From Candidatus Kaiserbacteria bacterium (lineage in GTDB: Bacteria > Patescibacteriota > Minisyncoccia > Phycocordibacterales > UBA2100), in assembly GCA_019247335.1 (NCBI GenBank), contig JAFAPB010000079.1:1-6271 (forward strand): 6,271 nucleotides of DNA. Reading direction: 5' to 3'. The notes below the pieces were generated by a model. It worked only from the letters and a program-made list of their open reading frames with translations. It had not been told where the DNA came from and did no database searches. Positions 4,705 to 6,271 of this stretch are shown one piece after another. A program made the translations under genes and the position numbers. How positions within the stretch are numbered: the stretch's first letter is position 1; the number at the start of each line of letters is the position of its first letter.

Positions 4705-6271
4705 CTACGCCGCCAAAGCGGCGTTCTGCAGGCGCTCCAAGTAGCGCAAAACAGCGCTCACGTACGCGCCATGCGCCCAGGTGAGCGGCGTCGCGCCTAG
4801 CTGCGCCGCCGTCCGCGGATCGAGCTGCTCGGAGAGCGCCCCGGAGAGTTGCGCGTGCTTCACGACCCAGTCGAATATCTCGCGCACTGCATCGAGATCA
4901 TGCGGATGTTTCGCGCGCGCGGTGAGATATTCCGCGTACCAGAGCGTCGTGATGACCCACGGGTTACCCGGCGCCGCCTCGGTCACGCGGTAATAGTCAT
5001 CATCCTGAAAGCGCGCGATGCCGCCCGAGGCAACCCCCCTGGTGAGTTCGCGCACGGCACCCTCGAACGCGCGGGAAAGACGCGGATCTTCCGGCGGCAA
5101 GACGCTGAACGAGAAGATGCCGTACGCGCTCGAAATATCGATTGTCTTGTCGAGCGTCACATTCGCGCCGTCGCGCACGATCATATTGATGAACGATCCC
5201 GAGCGCTCGTCCCAGAGGTAGTCCAGGATGGCGACCCGCACGTCCTCGGCTGCTTCGCGGTAGGTATGCTCGTGGGTATCCTTGCCGAGGATCTTTGAAA
5301 GCTCGGCCGCCGCAATAAGCGCACCGTAGACGCTCGCGGATGAGAAGGTAGAGATGCCGCGCTTTCGCTCCCACAGATCGTACGACGGTTCGGGGAGTTT
5401 CGTCTCCGGATCACGATAGCGGACGAGGAAATTCGCCGCCTTTTCAATGAGCGGGTTGTACATCTCTTCCAAAAATTCGATATCGCGACTCTTCTGATAG
5501 TGACGATAAAACGCCCAGATGACGAGCGCGGTCTCATCCTCCTGTATCGGCAATTGGAATTGTCCGTTGCGAATCCACGGATGCCACGACGAACCGAGTG
5601 ATTTATCCGGCAGGTATTTGTGCATGAAGTAGCCCTCGGGCGTGATCGTGTCACGCGAGAATTCGAAAAAACGCTTCGCGACATTCGTATCCCCTGCCTC
5701 ATCGAGCGCGATCGCGGTATACGCCGCGTCGCGCGGCCAGACGTAGCTGTACGTGTCGAGCCCGTATTGCAGCATATCTGAGTCGGACGAAGCGAGAATG
5801 CCGCCGCCGTTATCGACACCCGCGCGAATGTACATCAGCGAGCGCTTGAAGAGCGCGATGTGTTGTGAGGAGAGGCCCTTGAAATTCCATTGATACGCGT
5901 TCACCCACGCGTTCCAGAAATGCGTGGTCGTTTTAATGAGATGCTCGGGCGTTTTCTTTTTCACGCTCTCGTTGCGCTCGTGCGCCTCCTGGATCGATTG
6001 CGCCGCGATCATCCAGTAGTACGCGGTCTTCGACTGGCCCGGCGCGAAGCTACCGTAGAGCCCGATCACGGAATCTGCGGGTCCGTGCTCGATCGGATTC
6101 TTGCTCAGTATCCCGTCGTCGGCGTCGCGATGCGACCCTTCCTTACCCTGAAAATTGGCGCGGCCGGTCGCGTAATCCTCGAACGGCACGCCGTCGAGCG
6201 TCCCTGACATCAGAAAGACGCGCCGGCCTTTGTAATGAATGACGGAGTGCGAAAGCGGGTCGAAATAGGCG
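4705..6271 (-). CDS. GH15 glucoamylase-like glycoside hydrolase (N-terminus outside window)
   Basis: GH15 enzymes are inverting exo-hydrolases that release glucose from alpha-glucans; some relatives act on dextran or trehalose. The frame stays open to the right edge, so 522 residues are visible and an N-terminal part is missing. The visible part starts in the beta-sandwich domain typical of prokaryotic members (YFDPLSHSVIHYKG). The (alpha/alpha)6 catalytic barrel follows. Numbering from the Met at 6210, motifs are GGGILASSDSD (135-145), YSYVWPRDAA (154-163), QEDETALV (223-230), DLWERKRG (278-285) with probable general acid Glu281, GNPWVITTLWYAEYL (415-429), LSEQLDP (459-465) with probable base Glu461, and PLTWAHGAYV (475-484). 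It ends right after the barrel, so no C-terminal starch-binding domain exists. The Met at 6210 is internal, because family sequence continues upstream of it. Secretion cannot be judged without the N-terminus. Downstream isomerase and kinase genes suggest the released glucose feeds glycolysis. Exact linkage specificity is unknown. Confidence 0.93.
   Translation of the reverse strand, partial: AYFDPLSHSVIHYKGRRVFLMSGTLDGVPFEDYATGRANFQGKEGSHRDADDGILSKNPIEHGPADSVIGLYGSFAPGQSKTAYYWMIAAQSIQEAHERNESVKKKTPEHLIKTTTHFWNAWVNAYQWNFKGLSSQHIALFKRSLMYIRAGVDNGGGILASSDSDMLQYGLDTYSYVWPRDAAYTAIALDEAGDTNVAKRFFEFSRDTITPEGYFMHKYLPDKSLGSSWHPWIRNGQFQLPIQEDETALVIWAFYRHYQKSRDIEFLEEMYNPLIEKAANFLVRYRDPETKLPEPSYDLWERKRGISTFSSASVYGALIAAAELSKILGKDTHEHTYREAAEDVRVAILDYLWDERSGSFINMIVRDGANVTLDKTIDISSAYGIFSFSVLPPEDPRLSRAFEGAVRELTRGVASGGIARFQDDDYYRVTEAAPGNPWVITTLWYAEYLTARAKHPHDLDAVREIFDWVVKHAQLSGALSEQLDPRTAAQLGATPLTWAHGAYVSAVLRYLERLQNAALAA

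Noticed and set aside
5181..5819. 212-codon - strand frame inside the GH15 gene
   Set aside because: It is a same-strand out-of-frame shadow, extremely Arg/Ser-rich, and the GH15 frame holds all conserved motifs.

Overview
The window is a compact, gene-dense bacterial segment with mid-50s % GC by eye. It carries seven protein genes, two of them cut by the window edges. Gaps between genes are 1 to 44 bases, and no stretch over 300 bases lacks a gene. No tRNA, rRNA, CRISPR array, insertion sequence or long repeat is visible. The short enzymes, the 'archaeal-type' cupin phosphoglucose isomerase, the absence of Shine-Dalgarno sequences and the tight packing suggest a Patescibacteria/CPR (Parcubacteria-like) genome. 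This is inference; no taxonomic marker gene is present. Stops TAA, TAG and TGA are all used, so the standard bacterial code fits.

The left half is transcribed on the + strand: the 3' end of a dCTP deaminase/dUTPase-fold gene (dcd), thymidylate synthase (thyA), serine hydroxymethyltransferase (glyA) and a DedA-family membrane protein. The first three form a dTMP supply line. Dcd-type enzymes lead to dUMP, GlyA charges tetrahydrofolate with the one-carbon unit, and ThyA combines the two. No dihydrofolate reductase is in view.

The right half is transcribed on the - strand: a GH15 glucoamylase-like glycosidase (cut at the right edge), a cupin-type glucose-6-phosphate isomerase and a ROK-family sugar kinase. 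In transcription order this is a plausible route from alpha-glucan to glucose, glucose-6-phosphate and fructose-6-phosphate. The two operons converge tail to tail, and their stop codons overlap.

No wholly unknown system is seen. What stands out is that several recognisable enzymes lack residues normally regarded as key. ThyA lacks the paired phosphate-binding arginines and has a C-terminal tail past the usual end. The Dcd homologue has Asn for a near-invariant Asp and an atypical tail. The ROK kinase lacks the zinc motif. The DedA protein lacks one of the family's membrane acidic residues. A good extended -10 promoter lies so close to the isomerase start that its transcript would be leaderless or nearly so.
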